NCBI RefSeq assembly: GCF_011397635.1
Contig: NC_064770.1
Location: forward strand, 3,739,826-3,803,825
Direction: 5' to 3'
Source: Epinephelus fuscoguttatus
Taxonomy: Eukaryota; Chordata; Actinopteri; Perciformes; Serranidae
DNA: 64,000 nucleotides
The position numbers and the translations under genes were made by a program. Positions within the stretch are counted from its first letter, which is position 1. Each line of letters begins with the position of its first letter. The notes beneath the pieces were generated by a model, which saw nothing but the letters and a program-made list of their open reading frames with translations, ran no database searches and was not told the DNA's origin. This document shows positions 10,583 to 22,871 of this stretch, in pieces.

Positions 10583-13259
10583 GATATTTCAATCAATCAA
10601 TCAATTATATTTATAAAACCCAATATCACAAATCACAACTTGCCTCAGAGGGCTTTACAGCATACGACATCCCTCTGTCCTTTGGACCCTCACAGCAGGT
10701 AAGGAAACCCCCCCCCCAAAAAAAATCTTTAACGGGGGAAAAAATGGTAGAAACCTCCAGAAGAGCAACTGAGGAGGGATCCCTCTTCCAGGACTAAATT
10801 AACAGTAATCCGTATGACACAATGAGACAGAAAGGGAGACAGAGCTAGAGAGAGATGCAGGACAGACGGAAATGATAATAGTTTACAACAGCATTAATTA
10901 AAGTAATAATATTATAATAATAATTACGGCTATTGTGGTACAATATGTTAAAAGTATAATATCAGATAGTATACATATGTGACAATAATCATATGTGTAA
11001 CAGCAGCGGGCGGCATCAGGCAGGAAACATGGCAGCAGCACAACCACACACGTCACACTATCCAGGCACCGCTGTGATATAAGTTAATCTGCGAGACAGT
11101 AGAGCACAAAGGGTTAGTGACTTGCAGTACAGCCGAGTTAGTGAGATGCAGTAACAGGACATGAGTGTTAGCAAGGGAGAGAGAGAGAGAAAGAGAGAAG
11201 GTGCTCAGTGTATTATAGGAGGTCCCCTGGCAGACTAGGCCTGAGTCAGCCTAACTAGGGGCTGGTACAAGGCAAGCCTGAGCCAGCCCTAACTATAAGC
11301 CTTATCAAAGAGGAAAGTCTTAAGTCTAGTCTTAAAGGGAAATTTTGGTTTATTTCAACCCGTCTCCTATCGTCCTAAATTTGTTTCAAGTGACTAGTGA
11401 CATAGAAATAATAGTTAGCATGTTAGCTGTTAGCTTAGATACAGCTGGGGCGCATTAGTAGTGTCAGACCTGTTAAATGTAAGTGAACGAGCATACCTTC
11501 AAGTGCAACGTTAGTCCACTAAACAAGCTTTTTTCCACAAAGACCGCCTCATATCATGAGGATAAATGTCAGAGAACATACAGAAAATGACGTAAACGTG
11601 TAAACCATGCTTGTTTATCCATCTAGCTCTGCTTTCCAAAGCGCGGCCGAAATATATCTCGCCAGCTCTAGATAAAGCCCAGCTGGATACTAACATTACT
11701 CCAGGTGGAGGTGTCTCATCCTAGGTCACATCCAGACCTTGAAAATAAGGCTGCAACCGGTCCCATTCCTTGCAACAGAGGCATTCCTCACAGGTACACC
11801 ACCAATCTCCAGAGCCTACGCAGCCTTGCAGCAGCCATTCGTCCTCTACCTGTTGCGCCTCTCTCTCTCTCCTCCTCCGTTCTTCAATTTCACGAAGCTC
11901 TTCGTCAGTGTATCCTTCCAGCTGTTGCTGCCTGTTCAGGCACGCTATGAGATCGCTGCTTGTTCTTGCAACACGTTTACATGTCGTTTTCTATATGTTC
12001 TCTGACATTTATCCTAACGATATGAGAATAAATATGAGGATCTTTGTGGAAAAAAAGCTTGTTTAGTGGACTAACTTTGCACTTGAAGGTATGCCCGTTC
12101 ACTTACGTTTTAACAGGTCTGACACTACTAATCTGTATCTAAGCTGTATCTAGGCTAACAGCTAACATGCTAACTATTATTTTTATGTCACTAGTCAAAT
12201 TTAGGACGATAAGAGACGGGTTGAAATAAACCGAAATTTCCCTTTAAATGTGAAGACGGTGTCTGCCTCCCGGACCGCAACAGGAAGATGATTCCACAGG
12301 AGAGGAGCCTGATAGCTGAAGGCTCTGGCTCCTGATCTACTTTTGGAGACTTTAGGGACCACGAGTAACCCTGCATTCTCAGAGCGCAGTGTTCTGGTGG
12401 GAAAATAGGGGACTATGAGCTCTCTAAGGTATGACGAAGCCTGACCATTTAAAGCTTTGTAAGTTAACAGTAAGATTTTAAATTCAATTCTGGATTTTAC
12501 AGGGAGCCAGTGCAGAGAAGCTAAAACAGGAGAAATATGATCTTGTTTCTTAGTTCCTGTTAGTACACGTGCCGCTGCGTTCTGAATTAGCTGGAGAGTT
12601 TTAAAGACTTATTAGAGCTACCTGACAATAGGGAGTTACAGTAATCCAGCCTCGAATGCATGGACCAATTTTTCTGCATCTTTTCGGGTCAGGATAGGCC
12701 TAATTTTTGCAATATTACAAAGATGAAAAAACACAGTCCGTGAGGTTTGTTTTAAATGAGAATTAAAAGACAAATCTTGGTCAAATATTACTCCGAGGTT
12801 TCTTACGGTAGTGCTAGAGGCCAAAGCAATGCCATCTAGAGAAACTATGTCATCAGATAAAGAATCTCTGAGTTGTTTGGGGCCAAGAACAATAACTTCA
12901 GTTGTGTCAGAATTTAACATCAGGAAATTGGTGCTCATTCAGGTTTTTATGTCTTTAGGGCATTTTTGAAGTTTAGTTAATAGATCAGTTTCTTCTGGCT
13001 TTATCAATAAATACAATTGAGTATCATCTGCATAACAATGGAAATTTACAGAGTGATTTCTAATGATGTTACCTAAAGAAAGCATATATAGAGAGAATAG
13101 GACTGGTCTGAGCACAGAATGTTGTGGAACTCCAAAACAAACTTTAGTATGAAGAGATGATTCATCATTAACATGAACGAACTGAAAATGATCAGATAAA
13201 GATGAGATAAGATTTTTATATTATTGTAAGATATTTGGGGCCAGAAGGAGGTAACCCCA
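10583..13259 (-). pseudogene. L2-type LINE 3' half, split by a TTAA-target element
   Basis: The 3' end starts with a TCAA tail and the block CCCAATATCACAAATCACAA that recurs elsewhere in the window. The minus frame 12938-12636 reads VRNLGVIFDQDLSFNSHLKQ, the RT C-terminal region. Upstream, TATGCAGATGAT at 13034-13023 keeps the YADD box. Later frames are closed by many stops. Positions 11336-12243 are a foreign insertion. Both this and the LINE at 2282-5450 are L2-like but are different subfamilies. Confidence 0.8.
11336..12243. mobile_element. TTAA-flanked element with about 300-bp inverted repeats (Kolobok or piggyBac type)
   Basis: TTAA sits at 11332-11335 and 12244-12247. The left AGGGAAATTTTGGTTTATTT is mirrored by the right end, and pairing continues for roughly 300 bp on each side (for example TAGCATGTTAGCTGTTAGC). 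The uninterrupted LINE copy at 46525-46790 shows the same site with a single TTAA, proving the insertion point. No transposase is present. Confidence 0.82.
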
Positions 13260-14375
13260 ACGTTAGCTGCCAGGTTGCTTAACACAGTTTATTTACAGCT
13301 ATGGATAACTGTAATAAGGCTAATGCTAATTTTCACCAGCGAAACAGGCCTAAAACTACTAAAACAAAATGTACTAGCCAGAAAAAATAAATATCCAAAT
13401 AGACACCCCCCCCCCCCCAAAAAAAAAGAAAAAAAAAAAAGTGAAGAACAGGGAAATGAGAACCAAAAAAAAAAACCCATGTTTTGTTCCAGGCTGTAAA
13501 CATGTTTATTTCTGCTGTAAAGTTGGCCATTTTAACATTGGGGTCTATGGGGACTGATTTGCTTTTGGAGCCAGCCTCTAGTGGCCATTCGAGGACCCTG
13601 TGGTTGACCTTATAATACTACCCTCTGAAAGATCAAGTACGCTCCCTATGGAGAGGGGGTCGTCTTACTTAATGGCTCATTCTATGCTAACAAAAACAGT
13701 GATTCTTGGTTTCAGATTATTATACACTAATGAAAACACAATTATAAATATCATATTCCATCTCTGCCAATAGATCCCCCTAATTCCTACACAGTGGACC
13801 TTTAAGACCAGTGAACGCGAACAGTCTGACTTTCTGTAAGCTCAACACCTCTCCTCCATCCTTCTATCCATCAATCAATCCCTCTTTTGCTCATCCCTTC
13901 TTACTGGCTAATTAATAAAATTACCCTTCCCTGCTAATTATCTACCGTTTATAGGGACCACAAGAGACACCAGGGAGTGAGAGAGAGAGAGAGAGATGAC
14001 GAGAGAGACACAGGGAGACAGAAGAATAAAGAGAGAGGTAGCAGTGTAGAGTAGGCTATAATTATGTTAAGCCAAATCACACATGAACTTGATAGAGTTT
14101 ATTCTTAGCACAGGGAATGTAGGAAAATGACAGAAAGGAGGAGGAGGATTCAAGTTTATTTCAGTTCAAAGAGCATTTAACAGGACTGATTTAGTGCACT
14201 TTGTAAGGAAGAGGATTTCTTAAAAGAAAAACAGAGAGAAGTGAGAGAGTGACAGAATGACTGTAAACTGCAGTCTGATCAGTTTCTTATCCCAAGGCCT
14301 GTACACACTGTACAGTTACAGCAATCTTACAGGTTCACTCCATGTCACACTATGACAATTTTTGTTATGTGGACA
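13260..14375. other. No gene; low-complexity tracts and unassigned repeat
   Basis: Contains a poly-C/poly-A tract at 13406-13440, GGTCTATGGGGACTGATTTG around 13544 that resembles a common fish repeat, and a GA array near 13981. No coding evidence. Confidence 0.45.
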
Positions 14376-14379
14376 TGGG

Positions 14380-15160
14380 TAGCTGTAGGGCTGTAGTCAA
14401 CCAAAGAAAATTTTGGTCGACTAAAGTCACACATAATCTTCAACTAATCGATTAGTTGAAGATTATGTGTCAACCAAGAATCTGCACGTTATTTTTACTT
14501 CTGTGGTGGTGTGTCTGTGTCACTCTGCAGTTACACCTCCAAAACACTAGTCGGCGGTGGAGGACGAGGTGTTGTGCGCTGTAAAGTTTAGTTCAAATCA
14601 AACTTTACTTACATAGATTCAAAACACGCATTAAATATGGCTTAATAGAGACAAGTACGCAAATCAGCTTCACTGTAACTTGCAGCATTCACAGACAAAC
14701 ACTTGTCTTTATCTGGGCACATTTTCCCTACAAATACAACATGCTAATGCTATTAGCACAAGTCTACGGCGTTTTACATTGTGTAAATTAGCCTATCATC
14801 TAGCCATCTTTTCCTCTTCTCATATAAAACCAGGGACAACAGCAGCATCTAACAAAGGTAACGGCACATAATTTGGCTCCATTACAACTCACAACATTTA
14901 CCAACAAAACAACTGTCAAATACTAAACACGTTTTCCAAGCAAATACAACATGCTAACGTTATTAGCGCCAGCCTATGGCATTTTACATGGTATACATTA
15001 GCCTATTGACGAGCAGAGATTTCCTCTGCTCATATGAAGCCTGGATAAATCCCAAAGTATAAATCCCTGAAGGATAAATCACATACAAGACTTAAAATGC
15101 TATTTTAGTGGAGGCTTTACTGTCTTCACAATTTATTGTTTCTTATCTGTGAACTAAAAG
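14380..15160. mobile_element. hAT-like remnant with palindrome and tandem duplication
   Basis: TAGGGCTGTAGTCAACCAAA then GGTCGACTAAAGTC resembles a hAT-type end. A 42-bp perfect palindrome lies at 14429-14470. Two diverged units 210 bp apart follow (CAAATACAACATGCTAA at 14731 and 14941). The right end was not located. Confidence 0.5.
14429..14470. repeat. Perfect 42-bp palindrome
   Basis: ACACATAATCTTCAACTAATC is followed with no spacer by its exact complement, centred on ATCGAT. Confidence 0.95.
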
Positions 15161-16415
15161 TAAATACAAGCTTTGTTTCGACTGAGGGAAATGGTGTCAG
15201 CTTCCAGAAACAGGCAGGAGGTCTGCGTCACCGCGACGCTGAGCGTGAGGGTGGGCGAGTTCAACTTTCTGTCAACAATGGGGTGTTTTGAAAACACCCC
15301 CATTTTCACAGGTACATTAGCCTGTCCCCCCGCTGCAGGAAATAACAGAGTAATCTTGGAAAGCTATTGATGTAGCACTTTTCTTTTTTTTCTAGTGCTA
15401 CCATGAGGCTGATATTAGTCATTCTGAGTAAAATGTTGGAAGTGAATGGTTAGCCATGAAACTGATCCTATGACTTTTCATCTAGCGCAAACAATTGTTA
15501 TGAGCTTTAAAGACATAGTGTAAAGTATAATATTCCAAAGAAACATTTTTTTAAATACCTGCAATCAAGGAGCTTTATTTTCTCTGTACAAAATCAGTCA
15601 GTGACAATTCCTTCACTTTCATCACCATTAAAGACTGTTTACAGCCTAATTAAAAAATAAGCCTAAAATTTGTTATTCAATCAGTCTGTGTTTAACAATC
15701 CTTTTATGAAAAGCAAAACAAAACATGAACAAACATTTTTCTATTCCGTTTTTAAAGGAGTATAAGAAATACACCAACTGCTGTGAGTGGAACATTATAC
15801 AGTGTACAAGTTAACCTGTCAGCACTCTCTGGTGGACAGACTATGTAACACTGACACTGCTTTTAAAAGGACCTCAAACACACATAGTATACATTTGGCA
15901 TTGCTGTACTGACTAATAACATCTGCCATCACACTGTATTAACTTGGGCAATAGTGCACAATGACAGTGACCAGCTGTAGTTACAATAGCTCCATATTAA
16001 CTCTGAATTTCTGCATTAAATCAACACCAACAAAAACTAACATTACAGAAAATATATACACCTGCTATTGCTATACAACTGCTAGAAGAAAAAGTACCAA
16101 TTGAAAGATAAACACTTAATGGTGGCAATCTCTGAGAAACCTGATTTTATCTTTGTCTCCATCTTCGGTGGAAAGCAATTGTTCTCCCCAACTGAGGTAA
16201 GGGCAACAACTGCAAAAAGTCACACTTACAAAACTTAGAAAGCATTACTATTCACTAACTTAAAGCAATTCATTTATTGGGAAGTGAAATTCACAGGGCA
16301 GAGATCCTTTAACCCACATTACTTCGCGGTCATATTAAAAATAATGTCAGAAGTGGAATACAGAGGTTGCAAGTAGTAGGGCTTAGATGATATGCTTATC
16401 TCCCGATTTAATACT
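15161..16415. other. No gene recognised
   Basis: AT-rich non-coding sequence. It holds one small hairpin, GGGGTGTTTT-G-AAAACACCCC, at 15280-15300. Confidence 0.4.

Positions 16416-16460
<45 letters not shown>
16416..16460. repeat. (TCAA)n microsatellite
   Basis: About eleven TCAA units, followed by a CTTTTTATTTAGACTCCAGG stretch that may be an old LINE tail. Confidence 0.92.
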
Positions 16461-17215
16461 CCTTTTTATTTAGACTCCAGGTCCATTAAAAAAGACAGAC
16501 AAACATACAATATGTATACAATACAATATATACAATGTATACAATATATAACTATCATGATACTTGGGTGCTGATTCAGTATGTACTGTGACTTTTAAGT
16601 ATTGCAATTCGATATCATGATTTTTTGCTATTTTTGTTAAATTTTACACTAGAATATAGGGGGAAAAAAATCATTCTTGAGACTATATCATGAGACATAT
16701 TTCCAAAAACAATACAAATCTCATGTCAGTCAGTCTTTCTCTTATTTCAGTAGCATCATTTACTGCATAGAAAAATGGTCAATTCTTCACTCATGTTTTT
16801 AATGGTCTTATTATTTAACATTTCTTTCCCAGTTCAGCAGTTGGTGTTCTTGATCTTTGAAAGGTGCCATATTAAACATACTTTACTTACTTACTAAAAC
16901 ATATATTACATGTACAATAGAATGAATAAAAAAATTCATACTTTCTAAATGTAACTGTAACTGCTACATTTAGTTGTCCCTGCTCATCAAGCTTGCGGTG
17001 TTTACCATAGATTCATTTATTTGTGGGTAAAACTGACCACATTGTGGAACTGCACTCAGTGCATTGACTTGCTCAGCCACCCACCACACTTTCTCTCTCT
17101 GTTTATCAGACCACAAATTACACAAGAATTTGCTAGCTAGCCACCCCACACTCCTTTTGCCTCTCTCCACAGCTAGGATTCTATTCACCAGGAGCAGAGC
17201 AGGTGGAAACTCAGC
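16461..17215. other. No gene recognised
   Basis: AT-rich unassigned sequence. Confidence 0.4.
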
Positions 17216-17223
17216 AGTCAGAC

Positions 17224-17553
17224 GGGTCCATGTCATTGGTTCGACAGCCCATTGGTTCGACATCCCATTAGTCCGACTGTCCGCGGTGCTGAACAGCTTG
17301 CAGCGGGCGTATGGTGCGCCGCGACCGGCTTGAGGCGGAGCAGGCTCACGGCTTATGAGTTTGTCACTTTCTTTTTCATTTTAACCCACACCATGATCTT
17401 TTCCTGAGTGTTTTTTTTTGTGCCTAAACCTAACCAGACCTTAACCACAGGGCATCATGATGATTTGGGAACGGACTTCGGAACAATGAGTTTAATATGG
17501 TCGGAACAATGGGATGTCGAACCAATGGGCTGTCGAACCAATGGGCAGTTCCC
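17224..17553. mobile_element. 330-bp MITE with 8-bp target duplication AGTCAGAC
   Basis: AGTCAGAC is exact at 17216-17223 and 17554-17561. The ends (GGGTCCATGTCATTGG and CCAATGGGCAGTTCCC) lead into inverted blocks of ATTGGTTCGACAGCCC and ATTGGTTCGACATCCC. So each end carries two or three tandem GGTTCGAC-type units. The 8-bp duplication suggests a hAT or related family. Nothing is encoded. Confidence 0.82.
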
Positions 17554-17561
17554 AGTCAGAC

Positions 17562-18540
17562 TTAGTAGCGGCTGTAGCAACTCGAATTAAACTGGCGTAA
17601 ACTCCAGCTCTGGGGTTCACAGTGGGCTGTGTCTAATCTGTGTATAGGCAGCAACAGTTTGCTGATCTGGTGGGAAGTTTGCCCTCGGCTAGCTGAATTG
17701 GAGTTGCTATTCAAGGACCTGAAAGTCCATGTCCCTGGACTGTCCTGCCATAATCTGCTTTTCTCGCTTCAGATTTATTTTACTTGAAACAGATATGCCA
17801 TCACATTACTTGTAGATTACCACAATAAAAGCAACAACTTCTTTCCACCTCCATGTTTACATTATATTGATTCAGGCATAAAAAATGATCAAAAGATCAT
17901 TAAAAGAAAATTTGCAATACTTGAGTGAACTGATTTTTTCCCTCTGCAACTAGTAAGTGGGATTTTATCTTAACACTATAATTTTACCATTTTTTAAAAG
18001 CACCATTTTTAAGGACTAGAAGTAATAGGGTTTAAAAAGAAGAAAAAAGCCATATAGTATGTTTCAGATACTGAATGTACATTGGTCATTTTACTGGCAG
18101 ATTAAAAAAAGAAAAAAAAAACTTTAAAAAATTGTCATCTTTTATTGATATTTGTGAATTCATTAATAATGTAGGTTATGAATGTTTCATCACTTGTAGG
18201 CAATTTTGTGGAAATTATGATTATACACCTTACATCAAAATACAGTTTCTACCTGATACAGTGTTCAGCGTCATATGTGACTGAATGGAAATTACACATT
18301 TAAATACTCAAAATGTTTATTACTGACTGAACTGTTGTCCCTGATTATAAGATCCAGGATCCAGGCTACAATGGGAGATGACGGATCAAGCAAAATCTGT
18401 TATTTGTTTATCAGACCTACAGATCCACTACTTTACAACTACATGGAAGCCTATGATTGAAATAAATGAAATCTAAACATGTGATAGAACACCTGAGTTG
18501 GATTTGTTATTTGTCCAGGTATAAAAATTGTGGTGACATC
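17562..18540. other. No gene recognised
   Basis: AT-rich unassigned sequence. Confidence 0.4.
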
Positions 18541-19300
18541 AAGCAGTCTGACTCTGTAAGGCCTTTAAATACAAACTTAAAACTCATCTTCTCACCTTAA
18601 CCTTCAAGTAGTTGTTATTCTTTGATCACATTAGGCTTGAACTTTTCGCTATTATCCTTCTGGTGGGTTGTTTTTTTTGTCTCAATTAATCCAGTGATCC
18701 TAGTAATTCTAGTAACTGTCCCGCTGAAACCACTGCATCCCGCTAACCCTTGGCTGTGTGGCTCAGGTCCTTATCTGTTTGGTAGCACCTGAAAGTTGCT
18801 TGTCATTCATATATGTTTCCAGTCCTTCTAAAATTTTGTCATCCTGATTTCTCATACTGTCATTTTACTGTGATGTTCTTATTTGTACTTATGGTATCTA
18901 TTGCATGTATGTTCATCCTGGAAGAGGATCTCTCCTTGTTGCCAATTATTGAAATTTTATCGAAATTTACTTATTGGTATATAAATCCTCCACAATCATA
19001 CAAAAAAAAAAACAGTACCACAAAATACTTTTTAATAATTACTTACTTTTTTCTGAAAAGTGCATGTGGGATTCAAAAGAAGTGCAAATCACTACACATA
19101 TATCCTTTTCCTCCTCCACTTGCAGACACTAACAGATCTCCAATTGTGTATTTAACTATGGTTTCATTTGAGTTCCCAGAAACAAGTTTTTCCTTTCTGA
19201 ATAGAGGCTTGGGTGACAGAGGTTGTTGTATGCTGTACTTAACCCCCTTGTGGCACAATTGTGATTTGTGATATTGAGCAATACAAATAAAACTGACTTT
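18541..19300 (+). repeat. Possible old LINE tail (sense), otherwise unassigned
   Basis: At 19262-19297 TGATTTGTGATATTGAGCAA then ATACAAATAAAACTGAC matches, in the opposite orientation, the L2-type 3' block at 10590 and 31960. AAATACAAACTTAAAACTCA near 18568 resembles the last coding stretch of such LINEs. A 152-codon frame at 18813-19271 has no recognisable domain and is not called. Confidence 0.4.
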
Positions 19301-20294
19301 CGACGCAGCCAAATCTGATGCAGCGTCCAATTATTAACAGGTTTCTAAAAGAGGTATGCCAATTTAGTAGAAGACTTCTAAGAAGGGGTCGACTCAAATG
19401 ACGACTGCAATCTGGAAAGCTTGGCTAGTGAGCTAATCTGCTAGCATGCCTGCTGATAACTGAGCACGTTGACTGTAGGTTTGACAATGTTGGTTAATGA
19501 CTTATTTCAATGTTTAAGCTGTTAAACACTTTTCAGGAAGAATTGATTATTGAAAACGACATTAGTCATCTATTCTTTACAGTGGCATTGAGCCGTGTTC
19601 TCTTTATAATGGTATCTCCAACGGAATCTCACAGAAATATGGAAAGAAGCACAACCTCTGAAACAGGTATTGTGTTAAAATTATGTAGTGGCTGCAGGGT
19701 TAGAGATTGCACCAGCCACCAGCCAGTGGCTGCTAGATTTGGTTTACTCATCAGTCAAAAAACAATGTTTTTCTACTGAGTGGCCAGTAGATTTTGGAAT
19801 CCACCTGCCACAGTGGCAAGTGAACAAAAACTTATTAGTTAATAACCCTGGGTGGCAGCATAGTTGGTTTTCAGCACAAAAACTGCTTGCTCACATTTAT
19901 TTCATGTGTTTTCAGTTAAAATAACTATGCTTGTTATGTATGGAACGTAAGTAAATCAGTATGTTAAGTTAAAAGAAGTCCACGCTGACTTGCAGTTTCA
20001 CATGAGGCACAAACAGGGGTCTCCCATGAAAGTTAGGTGTTGATTTGACCACCACTCAAGCCTCCTCCCTATTCCTTCTCTTCTCTGACGTTAAATGGCG
20101 ATTGGCAAACAGATTTAAGGTGCATTACCGCTACCTTCTGAAAAGGAGGTGGATCGGAACAGTCTTATTATATATATTGCCTCATACCCTTCAATCCCTG
20201 AGTTCAACTATAGTATTTCTACTGTGAAATACTGATTATACTGTTAGTTTTCTACTGTTTTTCCTGCTGGTATTTTGGACAATAAATAGTAAAA
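19301..20294. other. No gene recognised
   Basis: Unassigned. A repeat of CCAGCCA/CCAGTGGC motifs at 19710-19830 may be part of a transposon. Confidence 0.35.
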
Positions 20295-21290
20295 TATTAC
20301 ATATTACATGTTACAATATTCACACATACCAGTTTCATGTTTATCAATTAACCCAAGTGTACTATTAAGACCAGTGTGTCCAAATCTCATCTTTGAAATT
20401 ATATCTTCTTTTTTTTTAGTTCTGCTAGTTTCCCTCATTTCTCTTACTTTCTTTTGGATAATGTTGTAAGGCCTACCTTTAGTTCCCCTGTTCCATTCCT
20501 CTTGCCTTTTCCTTATCATTTCTGATTTGGTTATACTTTAAACTTCAGCATTACTATACTTAACTGTCGTATTTACTTACTTATTTAATTACTTTTTTGT
20601 GGCCACTAGTGCATATTTGTTTGCCAGTTTGCTCCCCTCTACCCCTATATGTGCTGGAATCCAGATGAATTTTACTAATATTCCAGCTCTCTCAATTCTA
20701 AAGACAGCTTGGGCTATCTCCAGCAGGACGTCTTGTCTTGCTTTTGACTGCATACTCTTAAAACTCGTTAATGCGCTACTTGAATCTGATCCTATTAACA
20801 CTTTACTTGGTTTCACATTTTCTTTCCATTTTCTGTGATAAAAGTATAACCAATAGCTTCCCTGTGAATACTTTTAAGTTGTTCCTAACTCTTTTATTTA
20901 ACATTACACTGAAATCTGGAATTATGAATGCAACCCCTACTCTATTATTGTCTACTTTTGAAGCATCAATGAATATCTTAATATACTCAGCATAATGTTC
21001 ATTTGTGTATCTACTACCGTGGCTTTTATCTAAACTTTTACTTTTCTTCCACTCTAACAGGTGCCTGTCAACAAGTATCTCTCCCAATAACCACGGTGGG
21101 ACAACAGAGAATAATACACTGGGGCTTGGCATTATATCCCCTATCCCAATTCCCTTCTCTATTGTCCAACTGAAGCTTTTGCCTCCCCCCATGTAGATTT
21201 TCAAACTCTTTTTACCACCTATGGAGTTGGAACATTGAACAAACACTGACGTTGTTGAACCAGGAAATTTATATGTCCACAACGACAAAG
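20295..21290 (-). pseudogene. LINE 3' fragment with RNase H domain (I-clade type)
   Basis: Three minus-strand frames give, in order: YIKIFIDASKVDNNRVGVAF (RNase H first Asp; 21288-20803), VLIGSDSSSALTSFKS with IWIPAHIGVEGSKLAN (second Asp and the handle-to-active-site His; 20816-20589) and RFGHTGLNSTLGLI with CEYC (C-terminal region; 20519-20304). RNase H after RT is typical of I, Nimb and R1-like LINEs. Frameshifts separate the pieces and the RT is absent. Confidence 0.75.
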
Positions 21291-22291
21291 GACCCTAATT
21301 AACTTTTTCTATTACCACTTATTCCGTGGTACCGGCATGTAATTAAATACAATAAATGCCACCACCACGTAATGCGGTGTTAAGAGGTCATGGTCATTTT
21401 ACATATTTTTGGACCAGGTTGGTTATTTCCCCAGCCTGACATTCTAGCTGCTGGATGTCTTTTGCTGGGAGCCAGACTTGTACATTAAGAAATCTGAGGG
21501 CGAACTCTATCAAATGTGTAACTTTACAAATGATAAATTACATTATTCTGATGGGATCATCGATTGAGGTTAAATATTATGAAACACAAGTGTACACGTT
21601 TGAATATTCATGAAAATTATAATTAAGTTTTAGCACAGCTTGTTGAAGATTTCATTATTTTGGTTCTCCCTTTTCAATTCTATTGCATCTATCACATTTG
21701 AATCACAGTTTGTTGGGTTGATTAAAAAGCTTTATCGTGTCTTTTCTCTGTGACCTACAGTCTCATTACTTGTTCTACAGTACAAGTAAAAACCCAACAA
21801 GGCTACAGATAACTGCTGGTTTGGTGTTTCCTTGCTCAGTGAACTTCTTCAACAATCTCCACAGAACGTCTTTCAGGCTGACAGACCAGATCACCCGGCT
21901 TATGCAAGGGCTGAGAAGCAAGAAACTTTAATAAAGGAATTGCATCTATCCTGTGTGGTGATGCTAAATACTGGCTGAACATTTATAATACACTTACATC
22001 AGGATGGTCACATCAGTGCGGAGGCACAAAGATCACATTACCACCTGTTTACTTCTGTGAACCTAAAGGGCCTTATTAAAGACAACATTGCCATTTTTGG
22101 GATTTTCTGTCTTATACTTACTCTGAGGTCAACCTACATAGAGAATATCTGTTTGATATGATGCAGTACGTCTTTTAGAAAAATATGTGACACAAAGTTT
22201 CTTTCAAGTTTTTAAATTTGCATAGATAACGTTAGAAAAGGTAGAAATGTAAAGGCACATTACATTGTTTTAAATATCTCATAGACATGAT
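21291..22291. other. No gene recognised
   Basis: Unassigned AT-rich sequence. Confidence 0.4.
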
Positions 22292-22507
22292 CAGAGGGGT
22301 ATTCCAGGTAGGAGGTTCAACAAACTCAGAGTCTAATCCTGAGCTCTGAGTTGATTTACCCTAAACTGGGAAGCTCTGAGTATCCGGTTCCAGAACAGCT
22401 GATTTGAATTAGTTCAGTCAACTCTGAGTAGGTACACCTTGACTTAAGCACGTGCACAACCACAATAAAAAGCCATCATCAATGGAGCCCCGATACCTTG
22501 AGTCACC

Positions 22508-22672
22508 ATGGCAACCGGAGAGAAAAAGCGATCAACTTATTTTACACCTATGGAATTGGAGGTGGTCATGAATGCCTACAGCGAATGTGGGCATATATTT
22601 CGTAAAAACTCTGAACTGACATCAAAACTTGAGAGCCCTGCCATTAATTTACATTTAACCACACTTAATTAA
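22508..22672 (+). pseudogene. SANT/Myb-like N-terminal fragment in the Harbinger element
   Basis: A 54-codon frame starts MATGEKKRSTYFTPMELEVV and continues MNAYSECGHIF before decaying. The start context is CACCATGG. It resembles the N-terminus of transposon Myb-like proteins and is truncated. Confidence 0.5.
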
Positions 22673-22850
22673 AATCGTGGCTTACAGATGGAAAAGTGGT
22701 GGATTGATTTTGAATAAATTCTGATTTTCATGTAGGTGCAATCTCACAGGGGAAAAACACACTTGAAAGCAGCATAAAATGAAATCACAATCACATCATT
22801 CAAACAGGTAAGGCATATTTTACTCGGCCATGACTGTACCTTTCTTTAGT

Positions 22851-22871
22851 TTTATTCATATTTGATTTATT
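22851..22871 (-). promoter_or_regulatory. Candidate polyadenylation signals downstream of bax, inside a transposon
   Basis: Reading the minus strand from the bax stop, the first AATAAA motifs seen are at 22871-22866 and 22856-22851. Both lie inside the Harbinger-type element at 22295-23411. Variant signals or a nearer site without a consensus motif are possible. Confidence 0.35.

Noticed and set aside
14674..15050. CRISPR-like direct repeats
   Set aside because: Only two diverged 210-bp units in an animal genome; no array structure.
18813..19271. 152-codon plus-strand frame
   Set aside because: No recognisable domain, low-complexity AT-rich codons, no exon signals; it ends in a LINE-tail-like sequence.
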